From positions 3,513,001 to 3,577,000 of the forward strand of contig NC_081807.1 of assembly GCF_030704535.1 (NCBI RefSeq): 64,000 nt of DNA, written 5' to 3'. Positions 22,502 through 33,600 of the stretch are shown piece by piece. Below the pieces are notes generated by a model. That model saw nothing but the letters and a program-made list of their open reading frames with translations, did not search any database and was not told where the DNA came from. The translations under genes and the position numbers were made by a program. Origin of the DNA: Vitis vinifera (taxonomy: Eukaryota; Streptophyta; Magnoliopsida; Vitales; Vitaceae). Within the stretch, counting starts at the first letter, position 1, and each line of letters starts with the position of its first letter.

Positions 22502-23656
22502 AGGTGTTATTTTGGAAATTTATCAAAGGACCTATTAGATGCAAGATCAAGATTTTTGGAAGACCGTTAATCATATGAAACATATGTAAGATGAATGCAT
22601 GAGTGCACTTAGGATTTACATATCATTTCATGCATCTTTGAAAAACTCGATTTATGCTTTAAAGTTACATTTCCATCAAAATCCGAGATCTAGCAAATGA
22701 ACCTTAGACAAAACATTTCAAAATTGGCATATAATTTTACATAAAGACCTTGCCTAAGTGTTAGAAGCAAAAAAAAAAAAAAAAAAAAAATATAGGTTTT
22801 CAGGCTAAAAATGGTGAACCAGTCGAAGCACTGTCCAAACCGGCTCAACCGGTTAGGGTACCGGTCGACTGGTTCCCTCTTCCCGGTCAAGGTTCGATCG
22901 AGAGATGCAAAAATACTCTCTCTCTTCCAATAGCATTTCTTTCTCGGTCAAGGTAGTTGTCTTCCCGATCGAGGTCCAATCGAGGGTAACGGGCACCTGT
23001 CAAGTATTAAATGTTCTAACGGCTAGTGAACCGATCAACCCCCAACTCGACAAGCCAATGCTACTTTTTGGTTTTTTGGCTCTCGAGGTTAGAAACATAT
23101 AAATAAAAAGCTCAACTTTATGTATGACCAAGAGAACACTTGCATTTATTTGTTTACCTACTTGTTCTTACCTTAAAAGCTCTCATTCTTTTCTTGGTGT
23201 TTGAAATCTTCATTTGCATACTCTTTAGTGCACCTTTGCGATTCATCATAAACTTAAGTTGTATTTGAGTCATTGTTGAGAGATTCATACTTGTCAATTG
23301 AGTGCTAAATCCTTCAAGTAAGTTTAAACTTGAAGAGATTGTGTAAGAGCTCATTGGAGTCAGAATCAAAGTGTAAAGGTGATTGAAAACTTGGTTAGAA
23401 CTTTAAGTTAATGGAACTCTCACTCAGTTAGAAGCTTGAGGAGAGTGGACGTATGCAAGAAAGTGTTGAACCACTATAAAATCTGAGTTTGATTTCTCTA
23501 ACTTTATCTATTTTTATTTACTCCTTTTGTGCTTAAATTTGTTGTGTTTTAAAAGATTTTTTTTAATCTCAATTCACCATCCCTCTGACGTGTTTTCTCT
23601 TTTAAAAATTAACCTTTATTTTTTTACATATTTATATTTGGACTTACTACAACACA
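22441..23656 (+). mobile_element. Copia-like LTR remnant
   Basis: Starts with TGTTTTGATGATAACAAA, a common plant Copia LTR start. It contains CGATCGAG-type repeats at 22880-22985 and a TATA-like ATAAATAAAAAG near 23100. It ends in a CTCAATTCACCATCCCTCT block, as is usual near the 3' end of such LTRs, finishing near ACTACAACACA. No primer binding site or internal genes follow. The left end is confident; the right end and target duplication are not resolved, partly because of the tandem duplication over the left end. A pure A run lies at 22770-22789. Confidence 0.5.
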
Positions 23657-23774
23657 ACAGTATATTTTTTTAGTACCTATCCAAAAGATATTACCAATCA
23701 AGTAATACCATATATATATATATATATACACACATTGTTAGATGTCATTGTTTACATCTATTTTCATTTATTTG

Positions 23775-24065
23775 TATCTTTATAATTCTAAAAAATTGTT
23801 TTTAAAAATTTTTTTTGAAAATAATTTTCTAATTTTTATAGAATAAAAGTTTGTTTAAGAATTAGAATATTTTTAATTTTTTATTTATACTTTAAAAATA
23901 ATTTTTATATTTAGTACTTTATTTTTAATCATTCTAAGTATTTATATAATATTTTAAAAAATAAGTAAATAAATTAAAAATAATTAAAAGATGTTATTTA
24001 AAAATACCTTGTTTTTTTTTTAAGAATAGAAAATAAAAACTATTTTTTTAATTATTAATATATTT
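23775..24065. mobile_element. AT-rich MITE, same family as 10555-10865
   Basis: Shows the same block order as 10555-10865 and ends shortly before the Mutator-like element. Non-coding. Confidence 0.45.
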
Positions 24066-24114
24066 TTATGCTTTTTTTTATTTTGAAGAATTGAAAATTG
24101 ATTTTAAAAACAAC

Positions 24115-24123
24115 TTGAAACTA
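24115..24123. repeat. 9-bp target site duplication, left (TTGAAACTA)
   Basis: Identical to 28403-28411, flanking the Mutator-like element. Confidence 0.88.
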
Positions 24124-24238
24124 GAGTTTTGACCCAAAATAGTACATTGAAAAAAAAATCCAAAAAATAAACTTATTTCCAAAATAATGCCTAATCTAAT
24201 GCATCTGTGCCACATAAGTTGTCATGTTATAAAACTGT

Positions 24239-24246
24239 AGTTGGTG
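24239..24246. repeat. 8-bp target site duplication, left (AGTTGGTG)
   Basis: Exact match to 27216-27223, flanking the hAT element. Confidence 0.92.
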
Positions 24247-24586
24247 TGATGGTCTCCAAAAAGCCCGCGGCCCGCTTTAGGCCCGGCCCGGCCCAAGCCC
24301 GTTTATGGGCGGGCCGGGCCGCGGGCCTAAATTTAGGCCCGACGGGCCGGCTCGTAGGCCCACCCTTAGGCCCGCCCCTTTAAAAAAAAACTACAAAAAT
24401 AAAAAGTATTAAAAAAAATATTCATTTCAAAATTTTATTCATTGAATGTATAATTACATTTAAAAATGTGGGAAAAGTTTACATCACTACAAAATAAATA
24501 CATCCCAACTAGGTTGGCACCTATTTATTTGTCAATCATCTGTATTTTTCAACCACAAAAAATAAAAATAAAAATATAATATACAT

Positions 24587-26584
24587 TTAGTCATTATTTT
24601 CTGGCAGTGATGGCGAACTATCATGCATCCATGAAGATCTTGATAATTTTAAAGATTCCATATCGGCAAGTATCTCTGTTTCTCGAATGGAATCGTACAT
24701 CCTTTTATCTGCTATTTCCCAATCTTTCACACATATCTCTGCTTCAATAACATCTGGCGCTAAGTTGCATTGTTTTTTACTAACTACTCTTCCACCTGCA
24801 CTAAAAGCAGCTTCTGATGCAACTGTACTCACAAGAACTGTTAGTACATCACGAGCAATTATAGAAAGCACAGGATATTTGTGTTGATGTGATTTCCACC
24901 ATATTAAAATATCAAAATCTTCTTGATCTTCAAATGAAATTATATCAGTATTAAGATATTTATCTAAATCAGATGTATTATTTGGAGAACTATTTATTGT
25001 CTTTTTTCGACTTTTCAACATTTCTAGAGCTCCTTTATAAAAAGATGAGGAGTTTGTAGATGTAGGTGGTAATTTAATACTATTAATATTATTACCATAT
25101 TTTTCTTTATAATAGTTATATAAATTATGTAATAATGAATTTATTTCATTTTTAATTTCTTCAATTTTTATTTGGTCATTAAAATAAATAATTGTTAACC
25201 ATTCATCCAAAGCTTCAAATTTCAATCTAGGGTCCACAATTAAAGCAATATAAAAAATTAAAGGTATTTCCCCCCAATATTTTCTAAATTTTTCTATCAT
25301 TGCAAATATTGTATCATTAAATATTTCAAAACTTAAATATTTTTGAAGTACAATAAAAATATTAGTTATTTGCATAATAACTCGATTTGAAGTTGGATAA
25401 TATACACCACAAAAAATGTTTGTTGAAGTATCAAAAATTTCAAAAAGATCTGCAATATGCCAATCATAATCACTTAATGCATAAATATCTGCTTCACAAT
25501 CATTGTTAAGTAATTGTATTTCATATAATTCGACTACTTTTCTATATTTTGTAATATTTTGTAAAAGTTTATATGTGGAATTCCATCTAATGGTCATATC
25601 CAAATTTATATTTTTTCTTTTCATATTTAACATTTTGCAACAATCAAAAAATAATTCATGTTTTGCTTGAGAACTATTAATACTATATGCAATGCCTCTA
25701 ATTTTTTCCAATGTATTATCAACATTTTTTAATCCATCCTTTACAATTAAATTTAAAATATGTGCACAACAACGCACATGAAATATTTTAGCATGATCTT
25801 CTTTTACTTGCCAATATCGTTTTAGTCTATGTATTGTTGTATCATTATTAGCAGCATTATCTAATGTTATTGTCAATATTTTATCACGAATGCCTAAATC
25901 TATAATTTCATCATTTATTAAAGATGCTATATTTTTACCATTATGTGGAGCATTTATTAATTTAAATGAAATTATTCTTTTATTTAATTTCCATTCATTA
26001 TCAATGTAGTGAGCAGTTATACATAAAAAACCAGTGTGAGTTAAAGATGTCCAAATATCAGATGTTAAACAAATATTTCCTTCAAAATTTGCAAAAAAAA
26101 TTTTTAAAATTTCTTTTTGTGTATAAATTTTTTTCATAATATCTCTTTTAACTGTATTTCCAGACCAACCTTTAAATTGAGGATTAATACCTCGTTGAAT
26201 TGTTCCTACAAAATCATGAGTTTCCATTATGTTGAAAGGTTGTTCTGCTCTTATTATATAATCAATCATTTCTTCACGACAGTTAGATTCATAATAAGAA
26301 AATGTTTTTAAATTTCCACTTTCATTTTTACCTAATTGCATATAATTTCTAATATCTACATTATTTTTAGTTTTACAATTTTCGTGATGTCTTTTTAAAT
26401 GACTTGTGTCTGCATTTGAGCCACCAGTAAGAAATTTATTACAAATTTTACATTTTGCTTTTATTTCTTTTTTATTATTTTCTAAAATTATTTCTATTCT
26501 ATAAAAAAAATTCCATATATTTGAAGTAAATTTTTTGTTTGATGATATTTCATCACATGGACTAGATGAAAAAGCACTTGTCAT
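24587..26584 (-). CDS. hAT-family transposase (BED zinc finger, RICESLEEPER-like), uninterrupted
   Basis: 665 residues with no stop or frameshift. A BED-type zinc finger lies at about 22-70 (C45, C48, H62/H66, C70: AKCKICNKFLTGG, HLKRHHENC). The RNase H-like catalytic core has its first Asp at D176 (LTSDIWTS), second Asp at D242 (TLDNAAN), the CxxH of the hAT core at C272-H275 (RCCAHILNLIVKDGL) and TIRWNSTYKLL at 331-341. The third acid is E591 in the C-terminal block VASEAAFSAGGRV. That block, with the WW pair at 562-563, belongs to the hAT dimerisation domain. This is the usual length and domain order for plant Ac-type hAT transposases of the ZBED/RICESLEEPER group. It would cut and paste the surrounding element in the nucleus. 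Start chosen at the ATG at 26584, the first in frame, with a TATA box about 280 bp upstream. All acidic residues are present, so activity is possible; this is inference. Confidence 0.95.
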   Translation of the reverse strand: MTSAFSSSPCDEISSNKKFTSNIWNFFYRIEIILENNKKEIKAKCKICNKFLTGGSNADTSHLKRHHENCKTKNNVDIRNYMQLGKNESGNLKTFSYYESNCREEMIDYIIRAEQPFNIMETHDFVGTIQRGINPQFKGWSGNTVKRDIMKKIYTQKEILKIFFANFEGNICLTSDIWTSLTHTGFLCITAHYIDNEWKLNKRIISFKLINAPHNGKNIASLINDEIIDLGIRDKILTITLDNAANNDTTIHRLKRYWQVKEDHAKIFHVRCCAHILNLIVKDGLKNVDNTLEKIRGIAYSINSSQAKHELFFDCCKMLNMKRKNINLDMTIRWNSTYKLLQNITKYRKVVELYEIQLLNNDCEADIYALSDYDWHIADLFEIFDTSTNIFCGVYYPTSNRVIMQITNIFIVLQKYLSFEIFNDTIFAMIEKFRKYWGEIPLIFYIALIVDPRLKFEALDEWLTIIYFNDQIKIEEIKNEINSLLHNLYNYYKEKYGNNINSIKLPPTSTNSSSFYKGALEMLKSRKKTINSSPNNTSDLDKYLNTDIISFEDQEDFDILIWWKSHQHKYPVLSIIARDVLTVLVSTVASEAAFSAGGRVVSKKQCNLAPDVIEAEICVKDWEIADKRMYDSIRETEILADMESLKLSRSSWMHDSSPSLPENND

Positions 26585-26862
26585 ATTATAATTATTGATA
26601 AAATATTATGCCAAAAATAATAAAGTAATAAATATAAAAAAAATATATAACAAAAAAATAAAGTAGTGGGGGTGAAGTATGTTACTCAATTAGAGAACCG
26701 ATGCAGAAATTCCTAGCAAATTTGAACTCTTGGAGCCACCAATGCTTGTTTTGCACCACCAACAATATTGTATAATTTGAGGGAAAAATAAAAGAATTTG
26801 AAATATTGTAGAATGTGAGAGAAATAGAGAGAATTTGATGAAAAAATGAAAAGGAAGAAAAT

Positions 26863-26871
26863 GTATTTATA
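26863..26871 (-). promoter_or_regulatory. TATA box of the hAT transposase gene
   Basis: Reads TATAAATAC on the minus strand, about 280 bp upstream of the ATG. The following leader is CT-rich (TTCTCTCTATTTCTCTCACA), typical of a plant 5' UTR. Confidence 0.5.
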
Positions 26872-26953
26872 GGAAGGTTTTTTTAAATAAAAAAAAAAAA
26901 AAAATTGGCCATGTGACCGTTGGAGCCTTTAATTTTTTTTAAAAAAATAATAT

Positions 26954-26958
<5 letters not shown>

Positions 26959-27011
<53 letters not shown>
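26959..27011. repeat. (AT)n microsatellite inside the hAT element
   Basis: About 26 AT units without interruption between the transposase promoter and the tRNA-like sequence. Confidence 0.95.
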
Positions 27012-27013
<2 letters not shown>

Positions 27014-27019
27014 CACAAA

Positions 27020-27093
27020 AGGAATGTAGCTCAGTTGGTTAGAGCCTTGATATGAAAGCATGAGGGGAGAGGTTCGAATCCCCCCCCTCTCCC
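27020..27093 (+). ncRNA. tRNA-like sequence with Pol III A and B boxes inside the hAT element
   Basis: The A box TAGCTCAGTTGG (27027-27038) and the B box GGTTCGAATCC (27071-27081) match the internal RNA polymerase III promoter consensus, with spacing as in a tRNA gene. The D-stem GCTC/GAGC is intact. The acceptor stem does not pair, the anticodon stem is poor and the T-stem side is a run of C, so it is not a working tRNA gene. It is best described as a tRNA-derived relic or Pol III promoter. It may be an old tRNA or SINE head picked up by the element. Confidence 0.6.
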
Positions 27094-27215
27094 TTCCTTT
27101 CTTTAAAAGCCATTTTGGCTTATTTGAAAAAGCCCACGGCCCGGCCCGCCAGCCCGCGGGCTCATAGGCCGGGCCACGGGCCTCCTATTTACGGCCCGGC
27201 CGTTGGAGACCCTTA

Positions 27216-27223
27216 AGTTGGTG
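27216..27223. repeat. 8-bp target site duplication, right (AGTTGGTG)
   Basis: Exact repeat of 24239-24246. Confidence 0.92.
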
Positions 27224-28402
27224 ACTACGGTTTTATTTTTCCACGGTTTTAACTTTAAGTTTAAAATAAAATTATTATATTATTTTGATTTTAAATAAAA
27301 CTTATCTCATTATTTAAAAAATAATAATATATGAAATTAAATAATTGATATTTTTAATTTTATATAAAATATATATTTTTTCTAAAACGGTTAGAAATTC
27401 TAGTTACAAACCACGGTTTTAACTTTAAGTTTAAAATAAAATTATTATATTATTTTGATTTTAAATAAACTTATCTCATTATTTAAAAAATAATAATATA
27501 TGAAATTAAATAATTGATATTTTTAATTTTATATAAAATATATATTTTTAATTTTATTAAAACAATTGGCACTATTAAAAATATTTAATATAAATATAAT
27601 TAGTTAATTAAAATTAAATATAAATATCATATAATAAATTATAAAAGCCTATTTAGAAAAAAAAACAAATAATATAAATTAATAATTTTTTATATATTAT
27701 ATGTAAGTGGTATATAATATCACATATATATAAAAGTTTAATTTAAGTTTAAAATTTATCATATTTTTATTTAAATATATAAATAAATTATTATCATATC
27801 GATATAATATTATGAACTTAAATTGAACTTATATACATGTGATATTATATATCACTTACATATAGTATATAAAAAAATATTAATTAATATAATAATTTAT
27901 ATTATTTGTTTTCTTAATAGGCTTTCATAATTTATTATATTTTATTTATATTTAAATATAATTAACTAAATGTATTTATATTAAATATAGTGGCTATTTT
28001 TTAATAAAATTTTAAGAAAAATTATATCAAATTAAGAATATCAATTATTTAAAATCATATATTATTATTTTTTAAATAATGAAATAAGTTTATTTAAAAT
28101 CAAAATAATATAATATTTTATTTAAAAAATTAAAGTTATATATATATATATAACTACGATTTTGACCATTTTTAAAAGAATTCAAAATCGGAATCACCAA
28201 TTGCACCTTTAAACTTAAAGTTAAAATCGTAGTTAGTGACTATGGTTTTTAACTATTTTAAAAAATAAAATTCTAGTCACCAAATACGGTTTTATAATTT
28301 CACATCTTATGTAACACAATCACACTAAATTGAGTATTATTGTAGAAACAAGTTCATTTTTTGGAATTTTTTTTTTCAATGTACCATTTTCGGGCAAAAC
28401 TC

Positions 28403-28411
28403 TTGAAACTA
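28403..28411. repeat. 9-bp target site duplication, right (TTGAAACTA)
   Basis: Exact repeat of 24115-24123. Confidence 0.88.
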
Positions 28412-30600
28412 AGCATTTTATTTCTTATTTTCTATTGTAAGATTCCAAATTTGTCCATGTTTCCTTAGAATTAGATTACTACGTAACATAAATTTATAAA
28501 TAATACGTTGGATCTAATGATATGGGCTCTGACTCCTGAGCTGTCAAGTGTCAACAAGGAATGGGGCCCATACGGTTGGCACGAGATCTTATTTAGATAG
28601 TCTGGAATTCGGTGAAACACTTGGCATTATTTCATTGGCTACCTCAAATACTTTCATTATCTCATTGGCAACTTCAAGTCGTACAGAATCCTAGCATTTA
28701 TTGTTCCTCTTTAAAAATAAATAAATAAATAAATAAATAATTTTTTATTAGCTTTAATTAAAAATTTAAAATAAAAGTGAAATATTTTAATATCTAAATC
28801 AACATTTATAAATTGAATTAATAATTACTTAAATGAAAAATATATATATATATATATTAATTTATCTAATTAATATTTTTTATCAATTTAACTATAAAAT
28901 ATTTTATTAATATTCTTTAATTAAAGTAGTAATAGGCCAATTGAAGTTTAAAATGGAATAATTTCGAATCAGTGAAGATTTATATGCATTTAAAAACTCC
29001 TAAGATTATGTTTGGTTCTAAAAAAATTTGAGGGAAAATGCAAAGAAAAGAAAATAAAGAAAAAAAGTAGAGGAAATAAAAAATGAAAGAAAATAAAAAA
29101 TAGAGTTAAAGATGATAAATTATTTTTATTATTACTTCAAATTCATTTTATTTATTTTAACTCATCAATATAAAAATTAAATAATTTTAAAATATATAAG
29201 TTTCTAACTAATTTTAATTATATTTAATTTTCTTTGAAATATTTTATATGATAACTAAATATAAAAAAAACATTTTCCTTAACCATTTTTTTTTTTCCTT
29301 TATACTTTCCGGGAACCAAACATAACCTTAGAAACCTTGTGTAAGATTGAATCGGGTGCATTTCATGGATTTATGTATTTACTATTCATCCAAAATGTCT
29401 TCGCTTAAAATATAACACAATAGATTGCCTATAGCGGTCGAGTATAGTTCTCCATTGAAGCTACTCATATGTCTCGCATCATCGCATGGAGGTGACACTT
29501 CTAAGTCTTTTATAGCCCGAGCCCCTTGTAGGAGTGGTAGTGATTAGTGATTCAACCCCTCTCACATGAGTAGCATCAAATCAACGAGTCTTGTAAGCGT
29601 CTTGTAGGGATGATAATTCAACCTCGGCAAAATGGTGTCAATTTGACTACTTGTTCACAGGGTGGTGGTCGACATGCATCCTCATTCCACAGGGAAAATG
29701 GGGATTCCTCCCCTCCACTAAGTCTCCATATTACATCAAAGATGTCCCATTTCGAGTGCGACACACTAAAGCTATTACACTAACCCTTCCCCTTTACTAG
29801 AGGAGCAGCAACTTGGTGTGGCTCATGCCACTCGCCTTAGGGCCTCGAAAATGGTTTGAGACCCTCGATCGCAACCCCAGGTCAAGCAAACCACTTGTTG
29901 ATTCTTGTTCCAAATATTTTTCACGTATGAAATACAATTTTTAAAAATATTTATACTTTTTACTATTTTTTTTTTCCTATTTTCATATGAAAAAATAAAA
30001 ATAAAAATTTTTTGGGCCCAAAATTTTTTTTTGCTAAAATTGAGAGTAGTGCTTAATGGATCTTAGATGGACTTTATGTCCTATGATGGTGAACTTACCC
30101 TTCCCACCATTAAATTCATGAGATGTCAAGGGTCTTAGTTTGTTGGATAGACTTGCAGACTGACAAGGAATGAGAGACTATGCATACATGGTTCCCATGT
30201 CAACCGTATGAAGAGGGGCGGACATGACACCATTAGGTGATCAACTATCATCTGTATGCTACTAGCATGAGGGTGCTAGTACACGAATGAACTCATACAA
30301 ATATATAGAAGCTTCCCATAGGTTAGGCACCGTGGCCCAATGGCAACCTTGGGTCTCTATACAAAGGGCCTAAAGGTTCATTTTGATAGGGAGAACAAGA
30401 AGACTAGGATCATTCACTATGTTTTGAGTTTATTGTGAGCTCTTGAGTCCATCTCCCCTCCTAGTTGCTCTAAGTGCTTTATCCCCACTTTGACCATTGC
30501 CACTCACTAGCCTGCTCTCCTCTGAGTCTTCTCCACTCCCACTTAAGCCTTAACCCTCTATGATTTACCTCCTATCCTACTAAAAATCTTCCATCAATAA
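28412..30600. other. intergenic, repeats only
   Basis: Contains an (AAAT)n tract near 28708-28740, the MITE at 28991-29335, and a GC-richer stretch at 29340-30560 with no open frame. That stretch (motifs CATCATCGCATGGAGG and AAGATGTCCCATTTCGAG) looks like an old repeat remnant I cannot classify. Confidence 0.45.
28991..29335 (+). mobile_element. MITE with TTATGTTTGGTTC inverted ends
   Basis: Left TAAGATTATGTTTGGTTC and right, reverse complemented, TAAGGTTATGTTTGGTTC form clear terminal inverted repeats. The interior (GAGGGAAAATGCAAAGAAAA, AAATTCATTTTATTTATT) recurs in reverse orientation at about 40905-41220. Non-coding. Confidence 0.65.
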
Positions 30601-33600
30601 TCTTAAATCGTTAAAATTAAGTTTTCGGTTTTATGGAACCCCCACTTAAGTAACTTTCACCCAAATCAAATTTTTTAAACAGAGACCACAAATTCAATTC
30701 ATAAACTACATAGCCAAAAGACAGGTTTAGTGCAAGCAAATATAAGCCTATAGAAATCACAAGGGCTGCTCTAGCATTTAAGTTCAACAAAGACACAAAA
30801 TTATTGAAAAAGAGTGATAACAAAAAAAATTAAAAAGTGAAAAGAAAAAAGAAATATGCTAATGAATAATAGGTGTAATAATATAATTTCAGTAAGATAG
30901 CATGTAAAAGCAAATAGGCATCCCTCAATCATTGCACATAGTCAGCCAACTAAAAGGGTTGGTAACATTGAAAGCTCAATATATTCATCAAGCAGAAGTT
31001 CAAGGCAGCTTATCTAATCTAAGCATATATAGCAATGTCAAAAGCATGGTACTGCAGAAAATAGACAGTCTGTGATAATTTCAAGGTCCAAACCACCAAT
31101 TTGTAAGGACACAACTAATATGCATGTGCAAGGGAGTCATTGCAGGTACAGTAGTACCTTCTCAGGCTGTCAAAGTTCCAAGTCTGGCTGCAGCCACCTA
31201 CATGATACACAAATGGAAAATTATTCAGTAACGATAAAAACCTTGAGCAGCAGTGTATATAGTTGATCCGGTGATGGCCAGCTACAGTTCCCATGAAAGT
31301 TCGAGTATGAATCGAGTTGCTAATGGTTTTATACCTCAATATGTTGACAAGGTAAAGAATACTGCAGAATTTGAAAGCATGAGAAAAGCAGAAGGAAAAA
31401 ACAAAAACGAATGATAAGGGAACAGACATGACTAACTAAACAGATGGTTTAGCATACAGATTTTGGAAGTTGTACAAATCACCTAGGAAGAGAGAAAATC
31501 TATCAGGGTAGGATAGACATACCTGAAACTGCTGCTCATATGGACTGCTTAAGAAACGTGAACAGAGCTGAATGTTTGACCATTGTTTCAAAACACAGCA
31601 ATTGCAAAAGTATTGGCCATGGCTGATAATGATATGCATCCTCCATACAGGGGATTGACGGGGAACAGATTTCATCCCTAGAATTATTTGTTCCTTTTTG
31701 TTCCATGGAAGCACCTTATATACAGCTACTTATCCTTTTTATTAAAAAAAACTTCTAAAAAATTTTAATCCGTGAAACCAATCTAATCAAAAGCAGGAAA
31801 CCAAAGTGAAAATAATGGCAGATTTTGAGGGATAGCTACCACTTCTTAAGGTCAAGAGGGAGGTTGCAATATTCAGTACACAACTCAAATCTGATAGTAA
31901 TTCTGGTTTTTCATATCTCTTGTATCATAATGTGAGAACATATCAATCTCAAAATTTACTTGGATTGCAGCTACTTTGTTGTTAAATCAGGGTAGCAAGT
32001 TGCTTGGTATTTGAGTAGGCATGCTTTGTAGAGAAGCAAGCAGAGAGAGTGATTCTAGCCTTCAAAAGGAGAGTAAATAGGGGAATGCAAGCTGGAAATT
32101 GGAAGTACCTAGAAAAACACAATTTTGTTTGGAAAAGTATGATTGAGGCTCTTACATTTAAATCTATGGTTTGAACAAGAAAGGTCCAAGAGAAAAATGA
32201 TCTGTCCCCTTCACAAGAATCAGAGGAGATTAGTAGCATCTGCTCTGCTACTGCCATTTCACAAGAATACCATGTTATTTTCTCAGTTTTAGGCAGTTGT
32301 AGTAAGTATTACAGGTAATTCTTTTAAAGATGGTGAAGCAATCTTAAGAATAAATGGGAAGATTGAAGACAAATCCTGAGCTTAGCCTTTTTCCAAGGTA
32401 TATTTGAAATCAAGAAATGAAGCAACATAAGGAATTAAAAATAGAACAGAATGCCATGGCAAGGGTTGCAGTTTATTTAGCTCAGAAATATTAGGAAGCT
32501 TATATCAAGTAGCCCAGATGCAGTGCAAAAGGGACAGGAATAGGTTGCTTTGATCAAAGACTGGACAGGCAGCCACTCAAGATGGTGAGATGAAGGCAAA
32601 TGTGTGTGGGGCTATCAATGGGAAGCATTTCGTATGTTTTCTACATATACATGCAGGAACTTGAGGCAGTGAGGGGTTCTTTGGTGTTTGGAAAAAAAAA
32701 ACTTGGCTTTTCTTCCTTAATCACTAAGAAAGACTCCTGTCAATTATGGACCAATTTCAAGGTCATGAAGAATCTTCAAGAATCAGGAGATGAGTCCTGA
32801 CATGAAGAAGATGACTCAGATCAGCGCCTTTCAAACATCCCAAGTGGCTGAGGAATGGTACAGCACAAGAGATTGAAAGACATGCCTCATGTTTTGGTTC
32901 AAGTGTTTGAGTAGATTGGTTGAGAACGATTCTCAATTGTGAGATGTCTGGAGTATTGCGGTTCCTTCTTAGTGCTTGTAACACACACCATTACAGAAAA
33001 AAGAGAGGCCAGCAGAGGAGAAATGTGGATGGACTGCGGGTAGAGAAAAGAAAAATAGAGGCACTGATTCAGATCCAAGGAAGGACACCCAATTGATTGT
33101 GATGGGTGGCTGTTTACATATTTGGGTTAGGAGAGTAACGAAGATAAAATGAGAAGAGGCCAAGTAATCACTTGGTTTGAGGAGATTCCTTCTGGATAGA
33201 AACTAACAAAGTGACAGCTTAAGAGAAAAAGAAGATTGTAGGATAAAAAACCAAGCCCTATATCTTCCCCCAAAAGTAGGAAGACAAGTGGACAGTGATG
33301 CCAGTTCCAGCTCCATACTCTTAATAATATCATAGGAGACAGCTGTATAAAAGAAAACAGGTATGGCCAAACTGAAGCACAAACGGAAATTCAGTATGGC
33401 CAACTGGAAGTAAGATACATTAGCAGGGCCCACCCTCCAAGGAAATAATGATGTGGCATGTGAAATTTCCCACAAGCTTGCAACAGTCCCCATCACCAAA
33501 CTAGCCTAAAGCAGGTGTAACTGCAAGAAATACAGGGCCACTTGCTTCCATTTGTAAGATTCAAATTTGCTGTCTCCTCTGTGACAAAGGATCTCTAAAT

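Larger units (their letters stand above)
24247..27215 (-). mobile_element. complete hAT transposon, 2969 bp
   Basis: Termini TGATGGTCTCCAA (left) and, reverse complemented on the right, TAAGGGTCTCCAA form short terminal inverted repeats. A perfect 8-bp target duplication AGTTGGTG, the hAT size, flanks the element. Subterminal regions at both ends are packed with GGCCCGGCCC-type GC repeats (24260-24380 and 27127-27202), unlike the AT-rich host, and are likely transposase binding sites. It carries one uninterrupted transposase gene (24587-26584, -) with a TATA box at 26863-26871, an (AT)n run at 26959-27011 and a tRNA-like sequence at 27020-27093. All parts needed for an autonomous element are present. 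It is inserted in the left arm of the Mutator-like element, so it is the younger of the two. Confidence 0.92.
24124..28402. mobile_element. Mutator-like foldback element, split by a nested hAT element
   Basis: Left end GAGTTTTGACCC and right end GGGCAAAACTC are inverted, and the inversion continues for hundreds of bases. The left arm (24124-24246, then 27216 to about 27770) matches the reverse complement of the right arm (about 27800-28402), including the shared block GTACATTGAAAAAAAAA. A perfect 9-bp duplication TTGAAACTA flanks it, the size typical of the Mutator superfamily. Without the 2977 bp added by the hAT insertion (element plus one target copy), the element is about 1.3 kb, almost all of it inverted repeat, with no transposase. 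Within the left arm a ~170-bp segment is itself tandemly duplicated (27241 and 27413 starts). It is a non-autonomous long-TIR or foldback Mutator relative. The RNA would form a long hairpin. Confidence 0.85.

Noticed and set aside
27020-27093. Functional tRNA gene
   Set aside because: The acceptor and T stems do not pair, so I kept it only as a tRNA-like Pol III promoter relic.
24247-27215. Domesticated RICESLEEPER/DAYSLEEPER-type host gene
   Set aside because: The gene lies within intact terminal repeats and a perfect target duplication, so it is a transposon and not a domesticated gene.
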